Positions 22,287 to 30,891 of a stretch of DNA of 64,000 nucleotides are shown here, one piece after another. The first letter of the stretch is position 1, and the number at the start of each line of letters is the position of its first letter. Both the position numbers and the translations under genes were made by a program. The stretch comes from Nocardioides sp. QY071 (GTDB lineage: Bacteria; Actinomycetota; Actinomycetes; Propionibacteriales; Nocardioidaceae), in contig NZ_CP124681.1 of assembly GCF_029961765.1 (NCBI RefSeq), positions 2,666,001 to 2,730,000 of the forward strand. The letters are read 5' to 3'. Below the pieces are notes generated by a model. The model searched no databases. It worked only from the letters and a program-made list of their open reading frames with translations, and was not told where the DNA came from.

Positions 22287-23015
22287 CTACGACTCCATGA
22301 AACGTCGCCCAGCATCGTCCTGTCCGTCGTGGCCCGTGGGGTCGTGGGCGAACCAGCCGACGTCGGTCCTCCCTTGCGCCACAGCATCGCGGTACCGCCG
22401 CCGGAGCTCAGCGCCCCATCCGACGGGTGGCAGCTCGGCACGAACGGACCAGACGAGGGCGTCCTCGTAGAACACCAAGTAGGCGTCCTCCGGGTCCTGT
22501 TGGTTGAAGTCCTGCGGGTCGTCGGCCTCCGGGTCCAGCGGTTCGCCGATCAGGGCCCACTGCTCGGGGGTAACCAGGACCGTGAAGGACGCACCGTCCC
22601 CGCCTGTCACCACCAGCCGCCCATGCACCTCTTGCCGAACCTCTCCGTTGAGCGCGAGCCGGTCCAGCAGCCATTGCCACCGTTCGGCAACCTGGTCAGG
22701 AGTCGGGACGGTGGCGGGCGGTCGGGGTGAGGTCATCCGGTACGCCGCGCGCTCGACCTCGTTCGCGAGCAGCTGCGCATAGTCGGAGGGCTCCTCATTG
22801 CCGCTGGCGTGTCGCCACTCCCGGTCCAGCGGGGCAAAGGCAGATCCCTGCGTCGGCCCTTGCCAGCCCGGAGGCGGACTGGCAAGGCGGAAGACGACCT
22901 CGGCTCGGAGCCAGGGCCTTCCCTCGGCAGGTCGCACGTCGATCACGACAACGTCGTCGCCGAGCAGCCCTGGGAGCAGGTCGTGGACCTGGGAGAGCAG
23001 GATGGCGTCATCCAT
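22287..23015 (-). CDS. Hypothetical protein
   Basis: A 242-residue soluble protein I do not recognise. Features: acidic and tryptophan-rich, no signal peptide or membrane helix. The N-terminal part (LSQVHDLLPGLLGDDVVVIDVRPAEGRPWLRAEVVF, in parts) could be an alpha/beta domain. A middle helical part is EWRHASGNEEPSDYAQLLANEVER, in parts. The C-terminal part contains WALIGEPLDPEADDPQ and a basic helix ELRRRYRDAVAQ. ATG 23015 is preferred to GTG 23039; neither has a clear ribosome site. It is convergent with the DUF222 gene and may be accessory content. Confidence 0.65.
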   Translation of the reverse strand: MDDAILLSQVHDLLPGLLGDDVVVIDVRPAEGRPWLRAEVVFRLASPPPGWQGPTQGSAFAPLDREWRHASGNEEPSDYAQLLANEVERAAYRMTSPRPPATVPTPDQVAERWQWLLDRLALNGEVRQEVHGRLVVTGGDGASFTVLVTPEQWALIGEPLDPEADDPQDFNQQDPEDAYLVFYEDALVWSVRAELPPVGWGAELRRRYRDAVAQGRTDVGWFAHDPTGHDGQDDAGRRFMES

Positions 23016-23063
23016 GTTCCGAGAGTCCCACACCGCCACTCGTCGATGTGTGACCCGAGGGCG

Positions 23064-23765
23064 TCAGCCGACCTCGATGCTCTCGAACGTCACCGGCGTG
23101 TTCGGCCGCCCACCACCGCTCTGTGCCCAGTACCCGTCGTTCCCGCTCGCGGTCGCCTTCTTCACCAGCTCCAACGACGCCGCGTCGAGGTGACCCCAGA
23201 CGGTGTAGTCGGGCGGGAACTCGGAGTCGCCGAAGACGATGAAGAACTGGCCGCCGCCCGAATGGGGCCGGCCGGTGTTGGCCATGGCGAGGGTGCCGGC
23301 GGGGTAGGTCTCCGAGCCGTCGACCTCGTCGGGGATGGTGTAGCCCGGGTTGCCGGTGCCGGTCTTGGGGTCGGCGTCGGCGGCGGTCGGGTCGAAGTAC
23401 GGGTCGCCGCACTGGAGGAACTCGAAGCCGGGGTCGTTGCCCTGGCGGTGGCACGAGGTGTTGTCGTAGTAGCCCTGCTCGGCGAGCGAGGAGAAGGACG
23501 CGACGGTGCAGGGAGCCTGGTCGGCATCGAGGGTCACCTTGAGCTCGCCGATCGAGGTCGTGAGCACGGCGGGTACGTCGCCGCTGAGGCCGGTCGTCTT
23601 CGCGGGGAGGTCGACGTCGCGGGCGGCGTCGCCGGTCTGCGTCCAGTCGCACGACGTCGCCTCCGGCTTCTCGTCGTCGCCGCACGCTGCGAGCAGGGGA
23701 GACAGGGACGTGACGACCAGCAGGGCCGGGATGCCGGCGACGAGGCGAGAGCGCATGCCGCGCAT
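23064..23765 (-). CDS. Cyclophilin-type peptidyl-prolyl isomerase lipoprotein
   Basis: A secreted, membrane-anchored peptidyl-prolyl cis-trans isomerase of 233 residues that helps fold exported proteins. The signal sequence ends in lipobox LLAAC (Cys near residue 28). The cyclophilin fold follows with VASFSSLAEQGYYDNTSCHR, the core GTLAMANTGRPHSGGGQFFIV and YTVWGHL. Insertions around the CDPTAADADP-like loop are common in actinobacterial members. The start may be ATG 23765 or ATG 23756 with no effect on the signal peptide. Confidence 0.9.
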   Translation of the reverse strand: MRGMRSRLVAGIPALLVVTSLSPLLAACGDDEKPEATSCDWTQTGDAARDVDLPAKTTGLSGDVPAVLTTSIGELKVTLDADQAPCTVASFSSLAEQGYYDNTSCHRQGNDPGFEFLQCGDPYFDPTAADADPKTGTGNPGYTIPDEVDGSETYPAGTLAMANTGRPHSGGGQFFIVFGDSEFPPDYTVWGHLDAASLELVKKATASGNDGYWAQSGGGRPNTPVTFESIEVG

Positions 23766-23815
23766 CGTACGCAGCGAGCGGCCGGAGCCGACGCGTGCGG
23801 GCGTAGGTTGGCGCC

Positions 23816-24688
23816 ATGGACCTGGGCATCCACTACGCGAGCTTCAGCCACCCCGACTGGGACCGGCGCCTGGTCGAGCGGCTGGCGGCCACCGCACGGA
23901 TCGCGGACGACGGCGGGATCGCGCTGTTCACCGTGATGGACCACTACTTCCAGATGGAGATGTCCGGCGGGCCGGCCGAGCCGATGCTCGAGGGCTACAC
24001 CACGCTCGGCTTCGTCGCAGGACGCACCGAGCGGATCGCCCTCGGGCTGTTCGTCACCGGTGTGACCTACCGGCACCCGGGCCTGCTCGCGAAGATCGTG
24101 ACCACACTCGACGTGCTCTCCGGCGGCCGGGCCTGGCTCGGGATCGGCGCGGCCTGGTACGAGCGCGAGCACGACGGTCTCGGTGTGCCGTACCCGCCCG
24201 TCGCCGAGCGGTTCGAGCGGCTCGAGGAGACACTGCGGATATGTCGCCAGATGTGGAGCGACGACGACGGGCCCTTCCACGGCCGCCACTACCGGCTGGC
24301 CGAGACGATCTGCGTGCCCGCACCCGTCAACGCGACGGTGCCCATCGTGATCGGGGGCTCGGGGGAGCGCAAGACGCTGCGCCTCGTCGCGCAGTACGGC
24401 GACGCGTGCAACCTCTTCACGGGCGAGGGCCCGGCCGGAGTGGCCGCCAAGCTCGACGTGCTGCGCCGCCACTGCGACGACGTCGGCCGCGACTACGACC
24501 GGATCCGCAAGACGATCCTGTGGTTCGGCGACCCGGTCGCCGAGCCGGAGCGGTTCGCCCGTGAGATGGAGGCGTACGCCGCCCTCGGCGTCTCGCTCAC
24601 CTCGCTGATGCCGCCCACCGAGGATCCCGAGCGGTGGGCGGCAGCGCTGGTCGAGCAGGCGGTGCCGCGGGCGGCGGCCCTGGGCTGA
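23816..24688 (+). CDS. LLM-class (probably F420-dependent) oxidoreductase
   Basis: A 290-residue luciferase-like monooxygenase-fold enzyme. Typical motifs are the N-terminal MDLGIHYASFSHPD, the strand TERIALGLFVTGVTYRHPGLLAK, GRAWLGIGAAWYEREH and VPIVIGGSGERKTLRLVAQYGDACN. In actinobacteria this subgroup usually uses coenzyme F420 as hydride carrier; that is family knowledge and not shown here. Its stop is adjacent to that of the convergent SnoaL-like gene. Substrate unknown. Confidence 0.85.
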   Translation: MDLGIHYASFSHPDWDRRLVERLAATARIADDGGIALFTVMDHYFQMEMSGGPAEPMLEGYTTLGFVAGRTERIALGLFVTGVTYRHPGLLAKIVTTLDVLSGGRAWLGIGAAWYEREHDGLGVPYPPVAERFERLEETLRICRQMWSDDDGPFHGRHYRLAETICVPAPVNATVPIVIGGSGERKTLRLVAQYGDACNLFTGEGPAGVAAKLDVLRRHCDDVGRDYDRIRKTILWFGDPVAEPERFAREMEAYAALGVSLTSLMPPTEDPERWAAALVEQAVPRAAALG

Positions 24689-25237
24689 TCAGCCGACGAG
24701 CGTGACGAAGTCGGCGGGGAGCTCGTCGTCCTCGAGCACCCGCATCTCGATCGGCCCGCCGCTGTAGGAGTCCTCGGCGATGATCATCAGGTCCTCGTCG
24801 AAGGACCAGAAGATCACGTTGCGCATCTTGATCAGGTAGGTCTTGTCGGCCTCGGCGAAGCCGGCGGCCATCGGGTGCTGGACCATCAGCGCGCCCGGCT
24901 GGATCAGGGTCAGGACGCCCTCGATGACGATGCAGTCGTCGTCGACGACCATCCGCTCGCAGAAGAACTCCAGCACGTGGCCGTTGTTCTCGACCAGGTT
25001 GCGGTAGTACTCCGCGACGCCCTCCCGCGTCTTCGGGCCGACGTCGCCCGACAGCTCCCAGAAGTGGTAGTTCGTGGCTTCGCCGAGGGTGCCGACCAAG
25101 GTCTCCAGGTCGCCGTCGCGCTCGGCGGCGGCGTGCACCTTCATCCGCTCCAGCATGGTTCGCTGGCGGGGCGACTCGGTGGTCGCGAGCCGCTCGGTGA
25201 TGAAGTCGACGAGGTGGCTGCGGTTCAGCTCGATCAT
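24689..25237 (-). CDS. SnoaL/NTF2-like domain protein
   Basis: A 182-residue NTF2-like fold protein: helical N-terminus (MIELNRSHLVDFITERLA), then the cone-shaped beta sheet (NYHFWELSGDVG, VVDDDCIVIEGVLTL, FWSFDEDLMIIAEDSYSGG). Such proteins are isomerases, dehydratases or ligand carriers. Its ATG overlaps the stop of the acyl-CoA ligase (ATGA), so the two are coupled and may act on the same CoA-activated substrate. That link is inference. Confidence 0.78.
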   Translation of the reverse strand: MIELNRSHLVDFITERLATTESPRQRTMLERMKVHAAAERDGDLETLVGTLGEATNYHFWELSGDVGPKTREGVAEYYRNLVENNGHVLEFFCERMVVDDDCIVIEGVLTLIQPGALMVQHPMAAGFAEADKTYLIKMRNVIFWSFDEDLMIIAEDSYSGGPIEMRVLEDDELPADFVTLVG

Positions 25238-26901
25238 GGGTGCTTCCTCTCGGTGGGGTGGAGTGCGATCCGGCCGTGCGCGGCGAAGGCGGCCTCCCGC
25301 TCGGCGCGGTCGGCCGCGGTGAAGGCGCGGTAGCCGGTGGGGGTGGCGAGGTACGTCGGGTCGTCGGCCAGCCAGGCCTGGCTGCGCAGCGCCTGCTTGT
25401 CGAGCTTGCCGGTGCCGGTCAGCGGCAGGTCCTCGACGAGGCGGACCAGGCGGGGACGCCACTTGGTGCCCAGGTCGGCCTGCTCGTCGAGGAAGGTGCC
25501 GAGGTCGGCGGGGTCGAGCCGCTCGCCGGGCAGGAGCAGGAGGGTGGCCATCACCTCGTCGCCGGTGCGGGGGTCCGGTACGCCGTACACGACCGCGGTG
25601 GCGACCGCGGGATGCCGCGCGAGGATCCGCTCGATCGGTGCGGCGGCGAAGTTCTCGCTGTCCACGCGGATCCAGTCGGAGCTGCGGCCGGCGAACCAGA
25701 AGTGGCCGTCGGCATCGGCGTACGCGAGGTCACCGGTCCAGAAGTCGCCGTCGTGGACCTTCGCCGCCATGGCGCCCGGGTTCTTGTAGTAGCCCTCGAA
25801 GCGGGCGGCACCGCCGCGGACCACGATCTCGCCCGTCGCCTCGGCCGCGTTGAGCAGCCGGCCGTCCTCGCCGAACTCGGCGGGCGGAGCCTCCCGGCCC
25901 TCGGAGTCGAGGATGACCAGACCCATGCTCGGGTCGGGACGACCGAGGGCACCGGGCGGGGTGTCCTCGTTTCGCAGGATGGTGCAGACGCCCTCGGAGG
26001 AGCCGTACGACTCGACGATGCGGCACCCGAAGCGACGCTGGAACTCCTCGCGGTCCCGCGTCGAGGCCTCGGTGCCGAAGCCGAGGCGGAGCCTGTTGTC
26101 GCGCTCGGTGGGGCTCTCGGGCTGGGCCAGGACGTACGACAGCGCGCGGCCGACGTAGTTGAAGAACGTGGCGCCGAACCTCTGCACGTCGGGCAGGAAG
26201 CCGGACGCCGAGAACTTCGGGCGCATCGCGTAGGTCCCGCCGACGACCAGGACCGGCGCCCAAGCGGCCATCAGTGCGTTGCCGTGGAACAGCGGCATCG
26301 CGTTGTAGGCGACGTCGTCGCGGGTCAGGCCGTGCACATTGAGCTGCCCGATCACGGCGAGCCGGAAGGACGAGCACACGACCGCTTTGGGGGCGCCCGT
26401 GGATCCGGAGGTGAACAGCAGCAGCAGGGTGTGCTCGGTGCCCGGGGGAGCGGTCGTGCGCACCGGGTTCTGGGCGCCGTCGGCCAGCAGGTCGCGGTAG
26501 CGGTCGCCGTCCTCGTCGAGGACCTCGACCCCGTCGAGGTCGAGGTCCTCGATCAGGGTGCGGTAGGTCCTGCCGACGATCAGGGTCTGTACGTCGGTCC
26601 TGCGGATGTCCGCGGCGAGCTCGGCGCCGCGCCGGGTCGGGTTGACGCCCACGATCGTCGCGCCGGACAGTGCGGCGGCGGCGATGAGCAGGAGGTACTC
26701 CGGATCGTTGTCCATGAGCACCCCGATGTGCCACGGGCCCGGCCGGCGCAGTCCGGTCAGCACGGCGGCGCGGCGCCGGGCACCTGCCACGACGTCGCGC
26801 CAGCTGAAGGCGTCGTCGCCGAACAGCAGCGCAGGATGGTCGTCCTCGGCGCGGGCGAGGAGCAGCTCGGCGACCGAGCCGTGGGCGAAGGTGGGTGTCA
26901 C
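25234..26901 (-). CDS. Acyl-CoA synthetase (AMP-dependent ligase)
   Basis: A 555-residue ANL-family ligase that would activate a carboxylic acid to its CoA thioester. The P-loop-like motif FTSGSTGAPKAVV lies near residue 173. Motif A5 ESYGSSEG and the hinge TGDLAYADADGHFWFAGRS are visible. The C-terminal LPLTGTGKLDKQ holds the adenylation lysine. The GTG start at 26901 faces the TetR gene across a short intergenic palindrome. The absence of CoA-ligase hallmarks for acetate suggests a longer or cyclic acid, substrate unassigned. Coupled to the SnoaL-like gene. Confidence 0.88.
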   Translation of the reverse strand: MTPTFAHGSVAELLLARAEDDHPALLFGDDAFSWRDVVAGARRRAAVLTGLRRPGPWHIGVLMDNDPEYLLLIAAAALSGATIVGVNPTRRGAELAADIRRTDVQTLIVGRTYRTLIEDLDLDGVEVLDEDGDRYRDLLADGAQNPVRTTAPPGTEHTLLLLFTSGSTGAPKAVVCSSFRLAVIGQLNVHGLTRDDVAYNAMPLFHGNALMAAWAPVLVVGGTYAMRPKFSASGFLPDVQRFGATFFNYVGRALSYVLAQPESPTERDNRLRLGFGTEASTRDREEFQRRFGCRIVESYGSSEGVCTILRNEDTPPGALGRPDPSMGLVILDSEGREAPPAEFGEDGRLLNAAEATGEIVVRGGAARFEGYYKNPGAMAAKVHDGDFWTGDLAYADADGHFWFAGRSSDWIRVDSENFAAAPIERILARHPAVATAVVYGVPDPRTGDEVMATLLLLPGERLDPADLGTFLDEQADLGTKWRPRLVRLVEDLPLTGTGKLDKQALRSQAWLADDPTYLATPTGYRAFTAADRAEREAAFAAHGRIALHPTERKHP

Positions 26902-26928
26902 TGGTGCTCCCGGGCAATACGGATTACA

Positions 26929-26946
26929 TTGCGTTGTGACACGCAA
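26929..26946. promoter_or_regulatory. Candidate TetR operator TTGCGT-N6-ACGCAA
   Basis: A perfect 6+6 inverted repeat with a 6-base centre sits in the divergent region between the ligase and the TetR gene, in a locally AT-richer stretch. The position suits an operator through which the TetR protein represses both directions. Binding is inferred. Confidence 0.5.
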
Positions 26947-27030
26947 CATAAATACCGGGCGCAGCCTCGTCAAGGGGTTCGCGACAATGACTCCGTGAAC
27001 CATCTGGACCGGCGCCGAGAGGAGGTGGCA

Positions 27031-27618
27031 GTGAGCGAGACCGTTGCTGTCGGCCGCCCCCGGGACGGCCGGATCGACGAGGCCGTGCTGGCCGCGACCC
27101 GTGAGCTGGTGGCGGAGGTGGGGTACGCCGACCTGACCTTCCGGGCCATCGCCGAGCGTGCCGGTACGTCGGTGCCCGCCATCCGGCGGCGCTGGGCCTC
27201 GAAGGCCCACCTGGTGCACGAGGCCGTGTTCCCGTCCGACTCTGTCACCTCGACGAGCCCGGGCGCCGACCTGCGCGCCGACGTGCGCGCGGTCGTCGAG
27301 AGCTGCCTGGAGGTCGTCGGCTCGCCCGCCGGCTGCCGGGCGATCCCCGCACTGATGGGGGAGATGATGGCCGACCACGCCCTCGAGGAGGAGCTCAGCG
27401 CCCGGTTGATGTCCTCGGGCTGGGAGAGCCTGGCCGCCCGCCTCGCCCAGGCGGTCGAGCGCGGCGAGGCCCGCCCCGACGTCGACCTCGGGCTGTTCAT
27501 CGAGACGGTCTTCGGGACCACCCTGGTCGCGATCGTGCTGCGCGGTCGCGACGCCGTCGACGACGCCTGGGTCGAGGGTCTCGTCACCAGCATCGTCGAC
27601 GGCGTCCGGGCCCACTGA
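27031..27618 (+). CDS. TetR-family transcriptional regulator
   Basis: A 195-residue TetR repressor. The helix-turn-helix is at about residues 15-60 (RIDEAVLAATRELVAEVGYADLTFRAIAERAGTSVPAIRRRW, in parts). A C-terminal ligand-binding helical domain follows (VESCLEVVGSPAGCRAIPALMGEMMADHALEEELSARL, in parts). The GTG at 27031 follows a GAGAGGAGG ribosome site by 5 bases; a GTG at 26995 is also in frame but lacks one. It is divergent from the acyl-CoA ligase-SnoaL pair and probably controls it in response to an acyl-CoA or related ligand. Confidence 0.85.
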   Translation: MSETVAVGRPRDGRIDEAVLAATRELVAEVGYADLTFRAIAERAGTSVPAIRRRWASKAHLVHEAVFPSDSVTSTSPGADLRADVRAVVESCLEVVGSPAGCRAIPALMGEMMADHALEEELSARLMSSGWESLAARLAQAVERGEARPDVDLGLFIETVFGTTLVAIVLRGRDAVDDAWVEGLVTSIVDGVRAH

Positions 27619-27640
27619 GACCCACTGACAGACTGGGGCC

Positions 27641-27934
27641 ATGATCCTCGAGCACGCCGTCCTGCCCGTTCTTCCCGGTCAGGAGACCGAGTTCGAGGCG
27701 GCCTTCGGCCGGGCCCGCACGATCATCTCCTCGATGCCCGGCTTCCGCAGCCTGGCGCTGCGCCGCTCGCTCGAGTCGCCGAACCTCTACCTGCTGCTCG
27801 TGGAGTGGGACACCGTCGAGGACCACACCCAGGGCTTCCGCGGTTCGCCGCAGTACGACGAGTGGCGGGCCCTGCTGCACCGGTTCTACGACCCGTTCCC
27901 GGTCGTCGAGCACTTCGTCGAGGTGACCTTCTGA
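27641..27934 (+). CDS. Antibiotic biosynthesis monooxygenase (ABM) domain protein
   Basis: A 97-residue single ABM domain with a ferredoxin-like fold. It starts MILEHAVLPVLPGQETEFEAAF, has SMPGFRSLALRRSLESPNLYLLLVEWDTVEDHT (in parts), and ends with HRFYDPFPVVEHFVEV. Members act as cofactor-free monooxygenases, heme-degrading enzymes or unknown. It lies 22 bases after the TetR gene and may be co-transcribed with it. Confidence 0.82.
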   Translation: MILEHAVLPVLPGQETEFEAAFGRARTIISSMPGFRSLALRRSLESPNLYLLLVEWDTVEDHTQGFRGSPQYDEWRALLHRFYDPFPVVEHFVEVTF

Positions 27935-27959
27935 GCGCTCCCGGCCGGTCGTCGCCGGG

Positions 27960-28718
27960 TCAGAGCATCACGAAGGCGACGACCACGCCCGCGAGGACGA
28001 CCGCACCGCGGAACACGCCGGACGGCAGCCTCCGGCCGATCCGGGCACCGAGGTAGCCACCGCCGATCGAGCCCGCCGCGAGCAGCCCGACCGCCGCCCA
28101 GTCGAGGTCGGCGACCGCGACGAAGATGGCTCCGGCCACCAGGTTGCCGGCCAACAGCGACAGCGTCTTGAGCGCGTTGACCACGCGCAGCTCGACGTCG
28201 GTGCCGAGTCCGAGGACGGCGACCATCATCACGCCGGCACCGGCACCGAAGTAGCCGCCGTACACGCCGGTCAGGCCGGCGAAGACCGTCGTCAGCGGGG
28301 AGAGGTGGTGACGCGGACCGGCGTCCTGGTCGCGGTAGCGGGCCAGCCGGCGCGCGATCCAGGGCTGCGCCCCGACCAGACCGCAGGCGAGCAGGATCAG
28401 CCACGGCACCGCCGCCTCGAATGCAGCGGCCGGGAGCGCGAGCAGGAGGACGGCGCCGGCGACCGCCCCCAGGGCGCAGCACAGCAGGACCACCCGGGTG
28501 ATGCCGGGATGCTCGCGCAGCTCGGCGCGGTAGCCGAACGAGCCGCTCAGTCCGGCCGGGATCAGCCCGACGGTGTTGGACGCGTTGGCGACGACGGGTG
28601 GCAGGCCCAGGGCGACCAGGACGGGGAAGCTGAGCAGCGAGGCGACGCCGACCGTCGAGCTGAGGACGCCGGCGCCGAAGCCGGCACCGAGGACGGCGAG
28701 CTGCTCGGGCCCGCTCAC
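27960..28718 (-). CDS. Sulfite exporter TauE/SafE family permease
   Basis: A 252-residue polytopic membrane protein with about eight hydrophobic helices and the repeat signatures GAGFGAGVLSSTVGVA and GLTGVYGGYFGAGAGV that mark the TauE/SafE family (export of sulfite, sulfoacetate or other organic anions). The GTG start overlaps the stop of the GntR gene, so both are probably transcribed together. Given the neighbouring dicarboxylate locus, an organic-anion efflux role under the same regulator is plausible but unproven. Confidence 0.87.
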   Translation of the reverse strand: MSGPEQLAVLGAGFGAGVLSSTVGVASLLSFPVLVALGLPPVVANASNTVGLIPAGLSGSFGYRAELREHPGITRVVLLCCALGAVAGAVLLLALPAAAFEAAVPWLILLACGLVGAQPWIARRLARYRDQDAGPRHHLSPLTTVFAGLTGVYGGYFGAGAGVMMVAVLGLGTDVELRVVNALKTLSLLAGNLVAGAIFVAVADLDWAAVGLLAAGSIGGGYLGARIGRRLPSGVFRGAVVLAGVVVAFVML

Positions 28719-29422
28719 GCGTCCTCGCGGATCAGCGCCACGTCGCTGACCATCGCGATGTGGTCGTGCATCGCCTGCGAGGCCGCGACCGGGTCACCGG
28801 CCGTGATCGCCTCGGCGATCCGGCGGTGGCCGGCCAGCGAGGACTGGGGACGCTCGGGCTGGGCGAGCGACTCGAGCCGCGACTCGCGCACCAGTGGGGC
28901 GATCTCGAGCATCAACCGCGCCAGCAGGGCCGAGTGGCTCGCGGACGTCACCGCAGCATGGAAGTGCTCGTCGCCGTCGACTCCCCGGCCGCCGGCGGCG
29001 ATGTCGGCCTCCATCTCGGCGAGGGCCGCGTCGATGGCCGCCAGGTCCTCGTCCGTACGACGCTCCGCGGCCAGTGCGGCGAGCTTGGTCTCCAGCGCGT
29101 CGCGGGTCTCCAGGATCTCGGGCAGCCGGCTGGCGTGGTCCCGGATGGCCTGACCGATGGTCTCGGTGGTGGGGCGGACCAGGACGGTGCCGTCGCCATG
29201 GCGTACGGCGACCACGCCGACGACCTCGAGCGCCACCAGGGCCTGGCTCAGGGTCGCCCGGCTGACGCCGAGCTGGACCGCGAGCTCGCGCTCCGGGGGC
29301 AGTCGGTCGCCGACCGTCAGACCGGTCGCGGCGGCCCAGGCGGTGATCTGCTCGGCGACCTGCTCGTAGAGGCGGGTGCGCGTCACCTTGGGGGGGAGCG
29401 GGCGTCCGGTCGGGTCAGCCAT
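28715..29422 (-). CDS. GntR-family (FadR subfamily) regulator
   Basis: A 235-residue regulator. The winged helix spans about residues 10-75 (LYEQVAEQITAWAAATGLTVGDRLPPERELAVQLGVSRATLSQAL, in parts). A FadR-type C-terminal ligand domain spans about 95-225, with ETRDALETKLAALAAERR and a metal-site-like EHFHAAVTSASHS. FadR-type GntR proteins such as MatR control malonate genes in rhizobia. It is divergent from the transporter operon. The intergenic region holds a direct repeat TCCTATTG (29430-29437 and 29454-29461) overlapping a likely promoter. Confidence 0.87.
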   Translation of the reverse strand: MADPTGRPLPPKVTRTRLYEQVAEQITAWAAATGLTVGDRLPPERELAVQLGVSRATLSQALVALEVVGVVAVRHGDGTVLVRPTTETIGQAIRDHASRLPEILETRDALETKLAALAAERRTDEDLAAIDAALAEMEADIAAGGRGVDGDEHFHAAVTSASHSALLARLMLEIAPLVRESRLESLAQPERPQSSLAGHRRIAEAITAGDPVAASQAMHDHIAMVSDVALIREDA

Positions 29423-29429
29423 GACCTCA

Positions 29430-29462
29430 TCCTATTGACATTTCGGCCCAGTGTCCTATTGG
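29430..29462 (+). promoter_or_regulatory. Promoter with direct repeats, upstream of MatC-like operon
   Basis: TTGACA at 29435-29440 is a consensus -35. TATTGG at 29457-29462 could be the -10 at 16-base spacing. Two copies of TCCTATTG (29430 and 29454, period 24) overlap both elements. This is a good place for GntR repressor binding. Confidence 0.5.
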
Positions 29463-29483
29463 CTAGGCCACTGATCCACGGCA

Positions 29484-29499
29484 GATGTGGCGTGGGTCA
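29484..29499 (+). promoter_or_regulatory. CRP-like half-site pair upstream of transporter
   Basis: TGTGG-N6-TCACC resembles the CRP/GlxR consensus TGTGA-N6-TCACA with two changes. It lies about 55 bases before the transporter start and downstream of the suggested promoter. Catabolite-type control is possible; the match is weak. Confidence 0.25.
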
Positions 29500-29554
29500 C
29501 CCAACCGGCCACCACACCCGGCCGCACCGGCCGCTCTCGGAGAAGGTGAAGTCC

Positions 29555-30886
29555 ATGGGACCTGAATGGGTCGCCATCCTCGCGCTCGTCGCGCTGTTCG
29601 TGATCGGGACGCTGCTCCCGATCAACATGGGTGCACTGGCGTACGTCGCCGCGTGGCTCGTGGGCATGTACGCGCTCGACCTGGACGAGAAGGAGATCCT
29701 CGCCGGCGTCAGCGGGGACCTGATCCTCACGTTGATCGGCGTGACGTACCTGTTCGCGATCGCCCGCAACAACGGGACCGTCGACCTCATCGTCAGATCG
29801 GCCGTGCGTGCCGTCGGCGGCCGGGTCGCCTTCATCCCGTGGGTGATGTTCGCCGTCACCGCGCTGCTCACCGCCATCGGCGCGGTCAGCCCCGCCGCCT
29901 GCGCGATCATCGGGCCGGTCGCCCTCGGCTTCGCCGGCCGCTACCGGATCAGCCCGCTGATGATGGGCATGATGGTCGTGCACGGCGCCCAGGCCGGCGG
30001 GTTCTCGCCGATCAGCATCTACGGCTCGATCACCAACTCGGTGATGAAGGAGTCGGGCCTGCCCGACAGCGAGCTGACCATCTTCCTGGCCAGCCTCGTG
30101 GTCAACACGATCATGGCCGCGATCCTCTTCTTCCTCCTCGGCGGCACGAAGCTGCTCTCGGTGCGCATCGACCCGACCACCGAGGACGACGAGGTCACCG
30201 GGGTCACCGAGGAGCTGCACCGCGGCGGCACGCCCGTCCCGGCCCGGGGGATGGGCACCGCCACCCCGGTCGGCACCCGCGCCCAGGGCGCCCGGCTCGA
30301 CCAGGTCATCACGCTCGTCGCCTTCGTCGGCGTCGCCACCATCGCGCTGGTCTTCGACAAGAACATCGGCTTCACCTCGATCACCGCCGCGGTGATCCTC
30401 GCGATGCTCTCGGCGGAGGAGCACAAGGACGCCGTCAAGCAGATCGCCTGGCCGACCGTCCTGCTCGTCGCGGGCGTCAGCACCTACGCCACGGTCCTCA
30501 CCACCGCCGGCTCGCCAGAGTTCGTCGGCAAGTGGGCCGCCGGGCTCGGCGTCGCCGCGGTCGGCGCCCTGGTGCTCTGCTACGTCGGCGGCGTGGTCTC
30601 GGCGTTCGCGTCCTCCACCGCACTGCTGCCGGTGATCATCCCGATCGCGCTGCCGCTCATCGCCGAGCACGGCATCTCCGCCGCGATGTTCGTCGCCGCG
30701 CTGGCCGTCGCCTCGACCATCGTGGACGTCAGCCCGTTCTCGACCAACGGCGCCCTGATGCTCGCCAACAAGCCCGACACGATCGAGGAGCAGGTGTACT
30801 ACAAGCAGATCCTGACCTACAGCGTGATCGTGGTCCTCGCCGGACCGCTGTTCGTCTGGGCGGCCCTCGTGCTGCCGGGCTGGTGA
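29555..30886 (+). CDS. MatC-like dicarboxylate carrier (SLC13-type permease)
   Basis: A 443-residue inner-membrane transporter with about 11-12 hydrophobic helices. The N-terminal half matches the MatC_N / dicarboxylate carrier type (WVAILALVALFVIGTLLPINMGALAYVAAW, in parts; GDLILTLIGVTYLFAIARNNGT), with the substrate-region SPAACAIIGPVALGFAGRY. The C-terminal half repeats the fold (ASSTALLPVIIPIALPL, DVSPFSTNGAL). An AGAAGG ribosome site precedes the ATG at 29555. First gene of a run with a CoA-transferase and a carboxyltransferase, pointing to uptake of malonate or a similar diacid. Confidence 0.85.
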   Translation: MGPEWVAILALVALFVIGTLLPINMGALAYVAAWLVGMYALDLDEKEILAGVSGDLILTLIGVTYLFAIARNNGTVDLIVRSAVRAVGGRVAFIPWVMFAVTALLTAIGAVSPAACAIIGPVALGFAGRYRISPLMMGMMVVHGAQAGGFSPISIYGSITNSVMKESGLPDSELTIFLASLVVNTIMAAILFFLLGGTKLLSVRIDPTTEDDEVTGVTEELHRGGTPVPARGMGTATPVGTRAQGARLDQVITLVAFVGVATIALVFDKNIGFTSITAAVILAMLSAEEHKDAVKQIAWPTVLLVAGVSTYATVLTTAGSPEFVGKWAAGLGVAAVGALVLCYVGGVVSAFASSTALLPVIIPIALPLIAEHGISAAMFVAALAVASTIVDVSPFSTNGALMLANKPDTIEEQVYYKQILTYSVIVVLAGPLFVWAALVLPGW

Positions 30887-30891
30887 GGACG

